Source: Nocardia jiangxiensis NBRC 101359 (GTDB lineage Bacteria; Actinomycetota; Actinomycetes; Mycobacteriales; Mycobacteriaceae). Taken from it: a stretch of DNA of 64,000 nt. The position numbers and the translations under genes were made by a program. This document shows, in pieces, positions 8,006 through 16,263 of this stretch; position 1 is the first letter of the stretch, and each line of letters begins with the position of its first letter. Location of the stretch: the NCBI RefSeq assembly GCF_000308615.1, contig NZ_BAGB01000041.1:372001-436000 (forward strand), written 5' to 3'. The notes under the pieces were generated by a model. That model was not told where the DNA came from and made no database searches. It was given only the letters and a program-made list of their open reading frames with translations.

Positions 8006-8030
8006 GTTTGTTTTGGCAAGCAGCGGGTAT
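8006..8030 (+). promoter_or_regulatory. SigB/SigF-type promoter of the stressosome cluster
   Basis: GTTT at 8006-8009 and GGGTAT at 8025-8030 are separated by exactly 15 bases. This matches the GTTT-N14-17-GGGTA(T) consensus known for SigB of Bacillus/Staphylococcus and SigF of mycobacteria. It lies 98 bp upstream of the rsbR start, giving a leader of about 90 nt. It overlaps the end of the MarR gene only by proximity (25 bp after its stop). It suggests positive feedback of the general stress sigma factor on its own upstream regulators. Confidence 0.7.
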
Positions 8031-8128
8031 CGGGTAAGACTAGGCTCGACAGGGCATGCGAGAGCAGCCGTGTGCGCGAGCCAGACGAAGCAACCGACCT
8101 ACCCTTAACGAAAGGGGCAGGAGTATTC

Positions 8129-9022
8129 ATGTCCGACGTGTCCATCGGCCTGTCGCCGGATTCGCTGCCGACTGGTCCGGCCAACGATCTGCTCCCCCAA
8201 CTGGTCGAGCACCTGCGGCAGAATCGCACCGACCTGCGAGAGGAATGGGCCCGTCGCATCGGCGTCGCCGCACTGCTCACAGCCATGACGCCCGAGGAGG
8301 TCTTCTCCGAGGCCACCTCGATCTACGACAACTACGTCGAAGCGCTGCAGACCGGTAGCGTCGAAGCGCTGCAGGCATACGCGCGGGACCTGTCCGAACG
8401 CATCATCCCCCGGGGCGTCGACACCGAAGAGGTCATCGGCATCGTGCTGCTGCTGCGAGATGTGCTCTCGCGCAGCTTGTTCGAGAAGTACCAATCGGAC
8501 TTCGATCTGCTCAAGCGGGTACTGGACGCCTACGAACCGGCCGCCAACCGCATCGCCAGCACCGTGGCCATCTCCTTCGTGCAGGAGCGCGAGCGCGTCA
8601 TCCGCCAGCAGCAGGAGGCCATCCGCGAGCTGTCCACGCCGGTTCTGCAGGTCCGCGAACAACTGCTGATTCTGCCGATCATCGGCGTGCTGGACAGCCA
8701 GCGTGCCCGCCAGCTCACCGAGCAGCTGCTACGCGCCATCCGCGCCAACCGCGCCAAGGTGGTCGTCATCGACATCACCGGTGTGCCGATGATCGATTCC
8801 ACGGTCGCCAACCACCTGGTGCAGACGGTCGACGCCTCCGGGCTGATGGGCGCGAACGTCATCCTCACCGGTTTGTCCTCGGAGATCGCGCTGGCCCTGG
8901 TCACCATCGGCCTGGACCTGACCAAGATGAACGCGGTCGGCGATCTGCAGGGTGGGATCGAGACGGCCGAGCGGTTGCTCGGATACGAGATCTCCCGCCT
9001 GACCGATCGCGACGGACGGTAA
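8129..9022 (+). CDS. rsbR: RsbR-type stressosome protein with C-terminal STAS domain
   Basis: 297 residues from ATG 8129 with a GGCAGGAG site. Residues 1-165 form a helical, globin-like or RsbRD-type sensory region (no haem signature seen); residues 175-290 are a STAS domain ('ILPIIGVLDSQRARQLTE...VVVIDITGVPMIDSTVANHLV...VILTGLSSEIA'). Ser224 in MIDS and Thr247 in ILTG fall at the positions of the two RsbT-phosphorylated residues of Bacillus RsbRA (T171, T205). RsbR and RsbS build the cytosolic 1.8-MDa stressosome that holds RsbT until stress. First gene of the operon; rsbS follows after 14 bp. Confidence 0.9.
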   Translation: MSDVSIGLSPDSLPTGPANDLLPQLVEHLRQNRTDLREEWARRIGVAALLTAMTPEEVFSEATSIYDNYVEALQTGSVEALQAYARDLSERIIPRGVDTEEVIGIVLLLRDVLSRSLFEKYQSDFDLLKRVLDAYEPAANRIASTVAISFVQERERVIRQQQEAIRELSTPVLQVREQLLILPIIGVLDSQRARQLTEQLLRAIRANRAKVVVIDITGVPMIDSTVANHLVQTVDASGLMGANVILTGLSSEIALALVTIGLDLTKMNAVGDLQGGIETAERLLGYEISRLTDRDGR

Positions 9023-9036
9023 CCCGAGGCGGGAAG

Positions 9037-9426
9037 ATGCCGGTACCCATTCTGAAACAGGGCACCTACTTGATCGCGTCCGTGCAATCTGCCCTCACGG
9101 ACGCCGACACGGAGCGCCTGCAGGACGATCTGATGACCTACGTCAGCAGATATCGTGCCCAGGGCATCATCGTCGACGTCACCGCGATCGATGTGATGGA
9201 TTCCTTCGCAGCGCGCTCGCTGCGTACGATCGCCCATATGACCAAGCTGCGGGGTGCGGAGACGGTCATCGTCGGATTGCAGCCCGAGGTCGCGTTCGCG
9301 ATGGTCCAGCTGGGTCTCACCTTCGAGGACATGCACACCGCGCTGGACCTCGAAGAGGGCTTGTCCTGGTTGAACAGACAGCTGCACACCCGCAACCAAC
9401 GAGATGGTCGTGATCGTGGTCGGTGA
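9037..9426 (+). CDS. rsbS: RsbS-type stressosome scaffold (single STAS domain)
   Basis: 129 residues, a stand-alone STAS domain with 'MPVPILKQGTYLIASVQS' at the start and 'IIVDVTAIDVMDSFAARSLRTIA' in the centre. Ser56 in the MDSFA motif corresponds to the serine phosphorylated by RsbT in Bacillus RsbS (S59). RsbS is the co-scaffold of the stressosome; its phosphorylation releases RsbT. The C-terminus (last 10 residues, Arg/Asp-rich) is generated by the overlap with the next gene, whose ATG lies 23 bp inside this frame, suggesting tight translational coupling and matched stoichiometry with RsbT. Confidence 0.9.
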   Translation: MPVPILKQGTYLIASVQSALTDADTERLQDDLMTYVSRYRAQGIIVDVTAIDVMDSFAARSLRTIAHMTKLRGAETVIVGLQPEVAFAMVQLGLTFEDMHTALDLEEGLSWLNRQLHTRNQRDGRDRGR

Positions 9427-9829
9427 CAGTGTGGTGATCGCGGTCAAGATGTCGAGCGACATCGTCACCGCACGTCAGGCCGGGCGGGAACTGGCAGCGA
9501 AGCTGGGCTTCTCCCTGACCGACATCACCATGATCTCCACGGCAATCTCGGAGATCGCACGCAATATCACCAGCTACGCCGGTACCGGTGAGGTCCGCGT
9601 GGCTGTGGAGGATCGAGACGGACGTGCGGCCCTGGTTGTCCAGGCACAGGACCAGGGTCCGGGCATCCTGGACATCCCGCGCGCGCTCGAGGACGGCTAC
9701 TCCACCGGACGTGGCCTGGGCCTGGGGCTTCCGGGTGCGCGCCGGCTGATGGATCAGCTGATCATCGACTCGGGCCCCGGCCAGGGAACGCTGGTCGAGA
9801 TGTGGAAGTGGGTGCCTCCCCGTGCGTGA
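9404..9829 (+). CDS. rsbT: RsbT-type serine/threonine kinase, stress switch
   Basis: 141 residues, a minimal GHKL ATPase. The N-box 'SEIARNITSYAG' (N54), G1 box 'DQGPGI' (83-88) and G2 region 'GRGLGLGLPGARRLMD' are all present. RsbT phosphorylates RsbR and RsbS in the stressosome and, once freed, activates the downstream PP2C phosphatase by binding its N-terminal RsbU domain; exactly such a domain starts the large protein at 10522. Overlaps rsbS upstream and the phosphatase gene downstream (8 bp), so the three are co-translated. Start could also be a GTG a few codons later; ATG kept because it keeps the family N-terminus. Confidence 0.92.
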   Translation: MVVIVVGDSVVIAVKMSSDIVTARQAGRELAAKLGFSLTDITMISTAISEIARNITSYAGTGEVRVAVEDRDGRAALVVQAQDQGPGILDIPRALEDGYSTGRGLGLGLPGARRLMDQLIIDSGPGQGTLVEMWKWVPPRA

Positions 9830-10454
9830 CGACGGGTTGATCGGCACCATCGAATGGGCCGCGGCCGGGCGTGCGCTTCCTGGTCAACGCGTGTCCGGGG
9901 ACCGTGCGGTGGTCCTGGACGCGGGCGGGGATTCGGTGCTCTTCGCGGTGCTCGACGGACTCGGCCACGGGGCCGCCGCCGCCGACGCCGCCGATCGCGC
10001 GGCCCAGGTGCTTTCGGACAACCGGGCCGAACCGCTCGACGTACTGGCCCTGCTGTGCCATCGCGCCTTGGCCGAAACCCGCGGCGCCGCACTGACTCTC
10101 GCGTTGTTCGACTCCGGTGACCGGGTGCACTGGCTCGGCGTCGGCAATGTCGAATCCCGGATCGTCGCCGCAGCCCCCGGCACCCTCGCGGTCCGCGCGA
10201 CCGCGCTGCTCGCCGCGGGCATCGTCGGCTACCGGCTGCCGCCGAATCTGCAGACGCAGACGGTTCCGGTGCGCGCCGGGGATCTGCTGCTGATGGCCAC
10301 CGACGGCATCGTCAGCGATTTCGCCGACACCGTGGACCTGTCCCGGCCGACCTCCGAGATCACCGCCGACATCCTCGCCGGCCATTCCAAGGACACCGAC
10401 GACGCGCTGGTGCTGGCCGCGCGTAATCGTGGGCATACGGGTCCGGTGCAATGA
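9822..10454 (+). CDS. RsbX-like SpoIIE/PP2C serine phosphatase
   Basis: 210 residues from GTG 9822, overlapping rsbT by 8 bp. A compact SpoIIE-type PP2C domain with 'LFAVLDGLGHG' (metal-binding D45, G46), 'GNVESRI' and 'LLLMATDGIVSDFADTV' (second metal-binding Asp-Gly), and a final acidic 'DTDDALVLAARN'. No sensory domain. In Bacillus RsbX of this size resets the stressosome by removing phosphate from RsbR and RsbS; the position immediately after rsbT supports that role here. The stop TGA overlaps the ATG of a 24-codon ORF. Confidence 0.88.
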   Translation: MRDDGLIGTIEWAAAGRALPGQRVSGDRAVVLDAGGDSVLFAVLDGLGHGAAAADAADRAAQVLSDNRAEPLDVLALLCHRALAETRGAALTLALFDSGDRVHWLGVGNVESRIVAAAPGTLAVRATALLAAGIVGYRLPPNLQTQTVPVRAGDLLLMATDGIVSDFADTVDLSRPTSEITADILAGHSKDTDDALVLAARNRGHTGPVQ

Positions 10455-10525
10455 ACCGGCGCACCCCCCGCCTGCACGTCGTACCGGATGCGATCTCCGG
10501 GCGAGGCAGCGAGGCCGCGACATGA
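10451..10525 (+). CDS. 24-residue ORF joining the phosphatase and hybrid signalling genes by ATGA on both sides
   Basis: ATG 10451 overlaps the TGA of the phosphatase gene (10452-10454) and its own TGA (10523-10525) overlaps the ATG of the next gene (10522-10524). The product is basic (five arginines in 24 residues) and has no known motif. The frame exactly bridges the 67-bp gap with no other in-frame stop, giving an unbroken chain of termination-reinitiation sites. It may exist only to pass ribosomes on, may be a small protein, or may be chance; the double ATGA is the reason to list it. Confidence 0.45.
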   Translation: MNRRTPRLHVVPDAISGRGSEAAT

Positions 10526-12792
10526 CCACGGTGCTGGCAGCGTTCCGCGAGGCGTACACGAATGCGTTACGCCTGCACCTGGATTCGCCGACCCAGTACA
10601 CCCTCGCCGAAGGGTACGAACTCGGCCGCCGCGCGCTCGTCGAGGGCGTGAGCATCCTGGACCTGACCGAACACCACTTCCGGCTGCTGGGCCGGTGGAA
10701 TCTGCTCGCCCCGCCGCCCGCGGCCGCGGCCCCGGAGCAGGCGGGCGGGGAACATCCCGGCGGTCCCGACGCCGGGGACACCGCACTGGAATTCCTGTTG
10801 CAGACCCTGGCCGCCCTCGATGTGGCCACGCGCGGATTCCTGGACAGTACCCGGTCCTACGAATTGCAGCGGCTGCGCGCCGAGGATCTGGAGGGACGCG
10901 ACACCTTCCGCACCGCGCTGGTCGAATCGCTGCAGGACGGATTCTTCGTCGCCGATTCGCACGGCACCCTCACCGAGGTCAACTCCGCCTTCGGCGCACT
11001 GACCGGATACGGGCCGGAGACCGTGCCCTACGCGCTGCCGCATCCGTGGGCGATCACCGAGGAGACGCACTACCCGGATCTGGGCACCGAGGCGGCGCGG
11101 TTCGTCATGCCGGTGCGGCATCGGGACGGGCGGCGGCTGTGGCTCGCGGTCAGTACGTCCTCGCTGATCCGCCCCGAAGACGACGAGCGGATCTTCGTCG
11201 GCACGATCCGCGATGTCACCGCCGAACACGACGCGCAGGCTCGCGATCAGGCCGTCTCCCGGTTGGCGACCGCGGTCGCGGCCTGCACCAGCGTCGTGGA
11301 GGTGCTCACCGTCGGCCTGGACGAGCTGCGTCTGGCGATCGGCGCGGAGACCGCCGTGGTGTCGATGTGGCCGAACCGCCAGACCGGGCCGGAAATGTAC
11401 GTCTCCGGTGAGGACGCGGTGCAGTCGCGGCAGGTGCTCGACGCGCGAGCGCGCGCGCTGCTGGATCGCGCCTGGGTCCGGCCGGGCCGGACGATGTTCG
11501 CGATTCCCGAGGGCGCGGCCAGTTCCGAGGGCATCGTGGCGCCGCTGGGCGAGACCGGCGACGCCGCGCTGTGGCTGCGTTTCGCCGCACCCCGCGCGAT
11601 CAGTCCGGGCGACTGGGCGCTGTTCTCGCTGCTGGTCGGTCAGCTCAGCCTGGCCGTACAGCGCGCACGCAACTTCGACGCGGCCCGCTCCACCTCGCTG
11701 ACGCTGCAGCGCGCGATGCTCGGGCCGATCGAACTGCCGCCGCGGTTCTCGGTGCACTACGAACCCGCGCTGCCTCCGCTCGAGATCGGCGGCGACTGGT
11801 ACGACGTGGTGCAGCTCGCCGACGGCACGATCGGCCTGGTGGTCGGCGACTGCGTCGGTCGTGGTCTGTCCGCGGCGGTGGTGATGGGCCAGCTGCGCAC
11901 CGCGGCACGCGCGCTGCTGCTGCGCGGGGCCGGACCGGCACAGCTGCTGGCCGAGCTGGACACCGTCGCCGCGCGCATCCCGGGTGCGATGTGCACGACC
12001 GTCTGCGCGGCGATCCTGGATCCCGAGCGCGGGACGTTCCGGTACTCCAACGCCGGGCACATGCCGCCGGTGCTGGCCGCCCCCGGAACGAAGGGCCATC
12101 TGCTCGAAGGTGGGCGGGCGGTACCGCTGGCGACCTTCGACACTCCGCAGCGTCCCGAGGCGACCACGACGCTCGAACCGGGTTCGACGCTGGTGTTGTT
12201 CACCGACGGGCTCGTCGAACAACGCGGCGTCGATATCGACATCCGCTTCGACGAACTGGCCGACGAGTTATCGGATGCGGCCGACATGCCGCCGCGGGAG
12301 GTCGCGGACGCCGTGCTGTCCCGGCTGCGACCGGCGGGCGGATACGACGACGACGTCGCCATGGTCGTCTACCGGCAGCCACCGCGCGCGTTGCACCTGG
12401 ACGAGGCCGCCGAGGCGAGCCGCCTGTCCGGGATGCGCCGCCGTCTGACCGCGTGGCTGGGCGCGGCGGCGGTGCCCGCCGATCTGGCCACCGATCTGGT
12501 CGCCGCCGCCAACGAGGCGTGCAGCAACTGCATCGAGCACGCGTATCTCGGCGGCTCGCCCGGCCGGGTGGTGCTGTCCGCGGACTGCGCGCTGGACCGG
12601 GTCACCATCGAGGTCTCCGACGACGGCAGCTGGCGACCGCTCCCGGAGGATCCGGGTTACCGCGGCCGCGGGATCGCCATGATGCACGCGCTGACCGACG
12701 AGCTGACGATCGATCACGTCGGGGTGGGCACCCATGTGCGGATGATCGCCAAACTTCCGGCGGTGTCGTTCTCGGCGGCCAGCCGGGTCTAG
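10522..12792 (+). CDS. RsbU-PAS-GAF-SpoIIE phosphatase fused to an RsbW-like kinase domain
   Basis: 756 residues. Order of domains: RsbU-like RsbT-binding N-terminus (about 1-75, 'YTLAEGYELGRRALVEGVSILDLTEHHF'), PAS (about 125-235, 'VESLQDGFFVADSHGTL'), GAF (about 240-380), SpoIIE/PP2C phosphatase (about 398-613: 'LEIGGDWYDVV', 'VGDCVGRGLSAA', 'LVLFTDGLVEQ', 'GGYDDDVAMVVY') and a GHKL anti-sigma kinase domain (about 620-750: N-box 'AANEACSNCIEHAY', G1 'DDGSWRP', G2 'GRGIAMMHAL'). One polypeptide thus carries both the phosphatase that activates a STAS antagonist and an RsbW-like kinase that would inactivate it, so it may set the phosphorylation balance of the STAS protein encoded next. Start chosen at ATG 10522 by coupling. 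Confidence 0.9.
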   Translation: MTTVLAAFREAYTNALRLHLDSPTQYTLAEGYELGRRALVEGVSILDLTEHHFRLLGRWNLLAPPPAAAAPEQAGGEHPGGPDAGDTALEFLLQTLAALDVATRGFLDSTRSYELQRLRAEDLEGRDTFRTALVESLQDGFFVADSHGTLTEVNSAFGALTGYGPETVPYALPHPWAITEETHYPDLGTEAARFVMPVRHRDGRRLWLAVSTSSLIRPEDDERIFVGTIRDVTAEHDAQARDQAVSRLATAVAACTSVVEVLTVGLDELRLAIGAETAVVSMWPNRQTGPEMYVSGEDAVQSRQVLDARARALLDRAWVRPGRTMFAIPEGAASSEGIVAPLGETGDAALWLRFAAPRAISPGDWALFSLLVGQLSLAVQRARNFDAARSTSLTLQRAMLGPIELPPRFSVHYEPALPPLEIGGDWYDVVQLADGTIGLVVGDCVGRGLSAAVVMGQLRTAARALLLRGAGPAQLLAELDTVAARIPGAMCTTVCAAILDPERGTFRYSNAGHMPPVLAAPGTKGHLLEGGRAVPLATFDTPQRPEATTTLEPGSTLVLFTDGLVEQRGVDIDIRFDELADELSDAADMPPREVADAVLSRLRPAGGYDDDVAMVVYRQPPRALHLDEAAEASRLSGMRRRLTAWLGAAAVPADLATDLVAAANEACSNCIEHAYLGGSPGRVVLSADCALDRVTIEVSDDGSWRPLPEDPGYRGRGIAMMHALTDELTIDHVGVGTHVRMIAKLPAVSFSAASRV

Positions 12793-12976
12793 CCACCGAG
12801 CCCTGCTCGCACACACAGCGCCCGCGCGCCCCCGGGGAGCACACCTCGTCGGCAAATGTCCCGAAAATTCGGAATACTCGGCGTACCTGGGCTTTTCGCG
12901 TTCAGGAATACTACGAAACACCGACAATCCACGGGACGATGCGGCATCCGGCGCGGGTTCGTGGCAGATTGTCTAG

Positions 12977-13357
12977 GTGACCAACACTTCCGGAGACGCG
13001 CATCCCCTCGCCGACGCGATGACCACATCGGTCTCGGTGCACGACGAAGCGACCGTGCTCACGGTCGCGGGTGAGGTCGATCTGGCGACCGCCCCGGCGC
13101 TGGAGAATGCGATCGAAGCAACACTGGGTGGTAAGCCCGGGGTCGTCATCATCGATCTGACCCAGGTGAGCTTCCTGGCATCGGCCGGTATGGCGGCCCT
13201 CGTCGGCGCGCACAAGCGGGCCGGGGAAACCACCCGCATCATGGTCGTCGCCGACGGCCCGGCCACCGGCCGCCAGCTCAAGGTGACGGGCCTGGACAAG
13301 GTCTTCTCGATGCATACGACCCTGGACGGCGCGCTGGCCGCGCTGCGCCAGAACTAG
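12977..13357 (+). CDS. STAS-domain anti-anti-sigma factor (RsbV-like)
   Basis: 126 residues from GTG 12977, immediately after an in-frame TAG. Single STAS domain: 'VLTVAGEVDLATAPALENAI', then 'VVIIDLTQVSFLASAGMAALVGAHKRA', where the serine in 'LASAG' is the usual phosphorylation site. Unphosphorylated antagonists bind anti-sigma kinases and free the sigma factor; it is the expected substrate of the upstream phosphatase-kinase. The 184-bp gap before it suggests its own promoter, though I see no clear GTTT/GGGTAT there. No sigma factor gene is present in the window. Confidence 0.9.
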   Translation: MTNTSGDAHPLADAMTTSVSVHDEATVLTVAGEVDLATAPALENAIEATLGGKPGVVIIDLTQVSFLASAGMAALVGAHKRAGETTRIMVVADGPATGRQLKVTGLDKVFSMHTTLDGALAALRQN

Positions 13358-13369
13358 TACCTCGAAGTG

Positions 13370-13403
13370 CCCGTCGTCCCGGCATGTGCGCTGGGACGAC
13401 GGG
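13370..13403. terminator. Bidirectional terminator
   Basis: CCCGTCGTCCC (13370-13380) and GGGACGACGGG (13393-13403) form a perfect 11-bp stem with a 12-base loop between the convergent STAS and LLM-oxidoreductase genes. Confidence 0.75.
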
Positions 13404-13415
13404 ATTTCGGTCGCT

Positions 13416-14453
13416 TCAGACCAGGCCGCGCAACTGCTCGATGAGCTTGACCCGGTCCGCGGCGGTCTCGGCCATCGGCACCACGTTCAGCACGGTCACC
13501 CCGGCCTCGGCGAATGCGGCGACCCGATCCTTCACGAACCCGGCCGACCCGATGAGCGAGACGTCGCGCACCAGCTCGTCGGGCACGGCCTTGGCGGCCG
13601 CGTCCTTCTCACCGGCGAGGTACAGCTCCTGGATGCGGTCCGCGGCCTCGCCGTAGCCGTATTTGGTGGCCAGGGTGTGGTAGAAGTTCTTGCCCTTGGC
13701 GCCCATCCCGCCGATGTACAGCGCCAGGTGCGGTTTGATGAATTCGCGCAGCCCCTCGACGTTGTCGCCGATCGCCAGCGCGGGCCCGGCGAACACCTCG
13801 AGCTCGCCCAGGGCCGGATCCCGCTTCGCCTTACCCGCGGCCAGGCTCTCACCCCAGATGTCGTCGGCCTTCTCGGGCAGGAAGAAGATCGGCTGCCAGC
13901 CCTCGGCGATCTCCGCGGCCAGCTGCACGTTCTTCGGCCCCAGCGCGGCCAGCAGCACCGGAATGCGTTCGCGCACCGGATGATTGATCAGCTTGAGCGA
14001 TTTGCCCAGGCCGGTGCCCTGCTCGGCGGGCAGCGGGATCGTGTAGTGCTTGCCCTCGAACGACAGTCGCTCGCGCCGCCACACCCGGCGGCAGATCTCC
14101 ACGACCTCGCGGGTGCGGCCGATCGGGGCGTCGTAGGGCACACCGTGGAAGCCCTCGATCACCTGCGGGCCCGACGCGCCCAGGCCCAGGATGTAGCGGC
14201 CGTCCGAGACGTAGTCCAGCCCGGCCGCGGTCATCGCGGTCAGGGTGGGAGTGCGGGTGTACAGCTGCAGGATGCCCGAGGCCAGCTGCACGCGCTCGGT
14301 CTTGGCGGCCAGATAGCCCAGTGCGCTCACCGCGTCGAAAGAGTAAGCCTCCGGTACGAACACGATGTCCAGGCCCGCACGCTCGAGATCCGCGACCTCG
14401 GCCGCGACCTCCTTGAATCCGCCCGCATAGTTGATGCCCAATCCGATACGCAT
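13416..14453 (-). CDS. LLM-class F420-dependent oxidoreductase
   Basis: 345 residues from ATG 14453 (a longer in-frame start at 14474 lacks a ribosome site). A luciferase-like TIM barrel: N-terminal 'MRIGLGINYAGGFKEVAAEVADLERAGLDIVFVPEAYSFD', 'RVQLASGILQLYTRTPTLTAMTAAGLDYVSDGRYILGLGASGPQV' and 'EIAEGWQPIFFLPE'. The 'GLGASGPQV.EGFHG' region is typical of actinobacterial F420-dependent enzymes that reduce or oxidise alcohols, ketones and unsaturated lipids. Substrate not predictable. Alone on its strand, between two terminator-like elements. Confidence 0.85.
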   Translation of the reverse strand: MRIGLGINYAGGFKEVAAEVADLERAGLDIVFVPEAYSFDAVSALGYLAAKTERVQLASGILQLYTRTPTLTAMTAAGLDYVSDGRYILGLGASGPQVIEGFHGVPYDAPIGRTREVVEICRRVWRRERLSFEGKHYTIPLPAEQGTGLGKSLKLINHPVRERIPVLLAALGPKNVQLAAEIAEGWQPIFFLPEKADDIWGESLAAGKAKRDPALGELEVFAGPALAIGDNVEGLREFIKPHLALYIGGMGAKGKNFYHTLATKYGYGEAADRIQELYLAGEKDAAAKAVPDELVRDVSLIGSAGFVKDRVAAFAEAGVTVLNVVPMAETAADRVKLIEQLRGLV

Positions 14454-14646
14454 GAAGCTCAACCTACTGCGCATCGGCTATCGGACCGCGTGACCCCCCA
14501 CACTCGAAGATCCGGCCACCGTGCCGACCCGGGGACCGGACCACGCACCCGGCGGCGGACCCGGTACGGTATTGCGCATCCCTCGCACCGATCGGCCCGC
14601 GCCGATCATTCGAACAGTCGCGCACCGAAACGGGAGGCCCCGCAAC

Positions 14647-15303
14647 ATGTCTCAGGACACCGCATCGTCCACCGGCACCACGACCTTCGGTGCCTCGGCC
14701 ATCGGGCGGTACCTGGACGATCTGGCCGCCAAGATCCCCGCTCCCGGCGGCGGGGCGGTCGCGGCGCTGCACACGGCCCAGGCCGCCGCGCTGGTGGCCA
14801 TGGTGGCCCGCTACACCACCCGCGCCAAGGATGCCGACAACCGGCCCGCCATCGACCGCATCATCGCCGCGGCCGACGCGGCGCGCGAGCGCTCGCTGGC
14901 GCTGGCCGACGCCGACGCCGAGGCCTTCACCGCGGTCGGCGCGGCCTACAAGCTGCCCAAGGAATCCGACGCCGAGCGCGCCGCCCGCGGCGAGGCGATC
15001 ACCGCCGCGTTGCTCACGGCCGCCCGGGTGCCCGCCGCCGTGGTCGCGGAGGCCGACGAGATCCTTTCGCTCGCAGCCGATCTGCTGCCGATCGGCAATC
15101 CGAACGTGGTCACCGATATCGGCGCCGCGGCCGACGCGGCCCGCGCCGCGGCCACCAGTTCCCGGCTCAACATCGCCATCAACGTGGCCTCCCTGGGCAA
15201 GGGCGAGGGTGCGGAGTTCGCCCCGGTGCTCACCCGCATCGAGGAGCTCACCGCGCGCGCCGACGCGGTCTACACCGATGTGATGGCCGCCGTCCACCGC
15301 TGA
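14647..15303 (+). CDS. Cyclodeaminase/cyclohydrolase (FTCD/FchA) family protein
   Basis: 218 residues, the usual length for the stand-alone domain. 'AIGRYLDDLAAKIPAPGGGAVAALHTAQAAALVAMVARYT' is the signature of formimidoyl-THF cyclodeaminase and methenyl-THF cyclohydrolase FchA (helical bundle, PxPGGGxxAA loop binding folate). 'LPKESDAERAARGEAI' and 'NPNVVTDIGAAADAARAA' also match. The expected reaction is opening of methenyl-THF or release of ammonia from formimino-THF. It lies 1 kb from a FolD homologue that lacks the catalytic lysine for the same step, so a division of labour is possible. Ribosome site GGGAGG upstream of ATG 14647. Confidence 0.85.
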   Translation: MSQDTASSTGTTTFGASAIGRYLDDLAAKIPAPGGGAVAALHTAQAAALVAMVARYTTRAKDADNRPAIDRIIAAADAARERSLALADADAEAFTAVGAAYKLPKESDAERAARGEAITAALLTAARVPAAVVAEADEILSLAADLLPIGNPNVVTDIGAAADAARAAATSSRLNIAINVASLGKGEGAEFAPVLTRIEELTARADAVYTDVMAAVHR

Positions 15304-15455
15304 GTGAAAATCCCGCCGAACAGCACATGAGCGGCGATGAGCGATGTTACGACATGCGACAATCTGGTTACGAAGCGCGCGCTTTCGACGGGTCGGCGTG
15401 ATCATGAAGTTCTAAAATGAACGTCTCATAACCACACCAGCGAAGGGGTGGGGTC

Positions 15456-16208
15456 ATGCGGAACATGATTCGTCATTTGTTCTTCGCGATCGTCATCGCA
15501 GCCCTCGCGGCGATTACCTCCGGTACCGCCGCCGCGGCATTGCTCACACCACAACAGATTCCTGCCGTCACGTCGATTTCACCTGCCAACGGTGCACTGG
15601 TGGGTATCGCACATCCGGTCACGGTCGATTTCGCGCAGCCGGTCACCGATCGTGTACTGGCCGAACGATCCGTCACGATCAGCACCGATCAGCGGTTACC
15701 GGGCACATTCGCCTGGAACGGCGACCGGGAACTGGTCTGGACGCCGGACCAGTTGCTGCCGGTCAACGCCCGATTCACAGTGCAGGCCGGACATGCGCAG
15801 TCGCGATTCGCCAGCAATGGCGGCACGCGCGCCGATGCCAATATGTCCACGCACACTTTCACCGTATTCATCCCCGGCCAGGCGCCGCGGGTGATGCCCG
15901 CATCGATGGGTAAACCGACCCGACCGACGCCGGTCGGCACCTTCCCGGTGATGGAGAAGGACCGCACCATCATCTTCGATTCGCGCACCATCGGCATTCC
16001 GCTCAACTCGCCCGAGGGGTACTACCTGAAAGGTGAATTCGCCGAAAGGCTCACTTCGGGCGGAGTTTTCGTCCATTCCGCGCCGTGGTCGGTCGGGCAG
16101 CAGGGTAATTCGAATGTCAGTCACGGATGCATCAATCTCGCGCCCGCGGATGCACAATGGTATTACAACCAGGTCAGCGTCGGCGATCCGGTGACCACGC
16201 ACTGGTGA
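15456..16208 (+). CDS. Secreted L,D-transpeptidase with N-terminal Ig-like domain
   Basis: 250 residues. A signal peptide (1-27, 'LFFAIVIAALAAITSGTAAAA') is followed by a bacterial Ig-like domain (about 35-140, 'ISPANGALVGIAHPVTVDFAQPV') and a YkuD catalytic domain (about 145-250). The catalytic motif 'HSAP...SHGCINL' has H207, H223 and C225. L,D-transpeptidases make the 3-3 cross-links that dominate in mycobacterial and nocardial peptidoglycan and are carbapenem targets. Domain order resembles mycobacterial Ldt paralogues. Base use is a little less GC-rich than its neighbours. ATG is preceded by GAAGGGGTGGGG. Confidence 0.92.
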   Translation: MRNMIRHLFFAIVIAALAAITSGTAAAALLTPQQIPAVTSISPANGALVGIAHPVTVDFAQPVTDRVLAERSVTISTDQRLPGTFAWNGDRELVWTPDQLLPVNARFTVQAGHAQSRFASNGGTRADANMSTHTFTVFIPGQAPRVMPASMGKPTRPTPVGTFPVMEKDRTIIFDSRTIGIPLNSPEGYYLKGEFAERLTSGGVFVHSAPWSVGQQGNSNVSHGCINLAPADAQWYYNQVSVGDPVTTHW

Positions 16209-16224
16209 GTCGTGACGAGCCGGT

Positions 16225-16255
16225 GGCGAGCCGCGCGTTTCGGGCGCGGCTCGCC
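16225..16255. terminator. Bidirectional terminator
   Basis: GGCGAGCCGCGC (16225-16236), a 7-base loop and GCGCGGCTCGCC (16244-16255) give a perfect 12-bp stem between the convergent L,D-transpeptidase and FolD-like genes. Confidence 0.75.
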
Positions 16256-16263
16256 GCCACACC

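Noticed and set aside
13386..15401. Long plus-strand frame opposite the F420 oxidoreductase and overlapping the cyclodeaminase gene
   Set aside because: Composition is shadow-like, no motif, and it conflicts with two genes that have clear family signatures.
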